A stretch of DNA of 6,267 bases, taken from assembly GCA_022451445.1 (NCBI GenBank), contig JAKUSY010000190.1:1-6267 (forward strand). Reading direction: 5' to 3'. Origin of the DNA: Planctomycetota bacterium. GTDB taxonomy: Bacteria > Planctomycetota > UBA8108. This document shows positions 5,996 through 6,267 of the stretch, one piece after another (the first letter of the stretch is position 1; the number at the start of each line of letters is the position of its first letter). The notes under the pieces are model-generated. The model saw only the letters and a list, made by a program, of their open reading frames with translations. It ran no database searches and was not told the origin of the DNA. Both the position numbers and the translations under genes were made by a program.

Positions 5996-6000
5996 ATGAG

Positions 6001-6267
6001 ATGCGGTCCTGGATAAGCCTGGATAGAGTCCTGCCGGCCGTGGTCCTCTGCCTGACGGTTTTTTTCGGTAACTGTCTGCAGGCCACGGAGTTCCGGCGCG
6101 GCGATTTCAATTCTGACGGGCGCAGTGATATCGGCGATGGTATCGCTGTTTTCAACCATCTTTTCTATGGTGCGAGTGGTGCGTTATTCCATGACGCGGC
6201 CGATTACAACGACGACGGCCGAAACGACATCGCCGATGGGATCTACCTGCTCGGCTATCTCTTTCTC
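6001..6267 (+). CDS. Secreted protein with dockerin type I-like repeats (3' end outside window)
   Basis: First 89 residues of an exported protein, still open at the right edge. ATG 6001 follows a signal-peptide pattern: Arg2 and Arg9, hydrophobic residues 10-23, likely cut after Ala28. AGGTGA at 5990-5995 fits the extended Shine-Dalgarno consensus 5 bases upstream. An in-frame GTG at 5992 lies directly after a TAG and is less likely. The mature protein begins with two calcium-loop repeats 33 residues apart: D-F-N-S-D-G-R-S-D-I-G-D at 35-46 and D-Y-N-D-D-G-R-N-D-I-A-D at 68-79. Each has ligands at loop positions 1, 3, 5, 9 and 12 and is followed by a hydrophobic helix ending L-F. This is the dockerin type I/EF-hand layout. 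In clostridia dockerins bind cohesins, but the same doublets occur widely in non-cellulosomal planctomycete proteins with unclear role. Here the doublet is at the N-terminus right after the signal peptide. What follows is not visible. A different transcription unit from the sulfatases is likely, given the 186-base gap. Confidence 0.8.
   Translation, partial: MRSWISLDRVLPAVVLCLTVFFGNCLQATEFRRGDFNSDGRSDIGDGIAVFNHLFYGASGALFHDAADYNDDGRNDIADGIYLLGYLFL

Larger units (their letters stand above)
5815..6000. other. Intergenic region between the DinB-like and dockerin-like genes
   Basis: This 186-base gap, visibly richer in A and T than the genes, is the only sizeable non-coding stretch. It holds the two nested inverted repeats, a candidate promoter and the ribosome binding site described separately. 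I see no tRNA, known riboswitch or strong terminator in it. CCTTA/TAAGG at 5825-5836 has only a 2-base loop and cannot form a normal hairpin. Confidence 0.6.

Noticed and set aside
5887..6159. 90-codon minus-strand open frame over the gap before the dockerin-like gene
   Set aside because: It covers the signal peptide and first calcium loop of a gene with clear domain evidence on the other strand, and its product has no recognisable feature.

Overview
The window looks like a piece of a GC-rich, sulfatase-rich bacterial genome. Planctomycetota is the best fit, with Verrucomicrobiota/Lentisphaerota-like bacteria as the alternative. The reasons are several secreted sulfatases of different types in a row, each complete one with its own signal peptide, followed by a secreted protein with a pair of dockerin-like calcium loops of the kind common in environmental planctomycete genomes. 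The taxonomy is an inference from gene content, because there is no marker gene here.

Layout, all on the + strand. (1) 2-577: C-terminal part of a sulfatase whose start lies outside the window. (2) 619-2028: complete sulfatase whose formylglycine motif reads C-S-P-A-K. (3) 2104-3681: complete arylsulfatase of the AtsA type whose motif reads C-S-Q-S-R. (4) 3712-5259: complete sulfatase with the textbook motif C-T-P-S-R, resembling N-acetylglucosamine-6-sulfatase/heparan-type enzymes. (5) 5299-5814: small DinB/YfiT-like putative metal-binding protein. (6) 5815-6000: AT-richer gap with two nested perfect inverted repeats and a candidate promoter. (7) 6001-6267: start of a secreted protein with two dockerin-like repeats, running off the right edge.

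The first five genes are separated by only 41, 75, 30 and 39 bases, with no convincing terminator or promoter between them, so they probably form one operon. The likely joint job is stepwise removal of sulfate esters from a heavily sulfated polysaccharide outside the cytoplasm. No glycoside hydrolase, transporter, regulator or sulfatase-maturing enzyme is visible, so the substrate cannot be named. The dockerin-like gene probably begins a separate transcription unit.

The points most worth a second look are the two non-canonical formylglycine motifs side by side with a canonical one, the lysine-rich tails on two of the sulfatases, and the nested inverted repeats before the last gene. I see no CRISPR array, tRNA, rRNA, insertion sequence or clearly new system.
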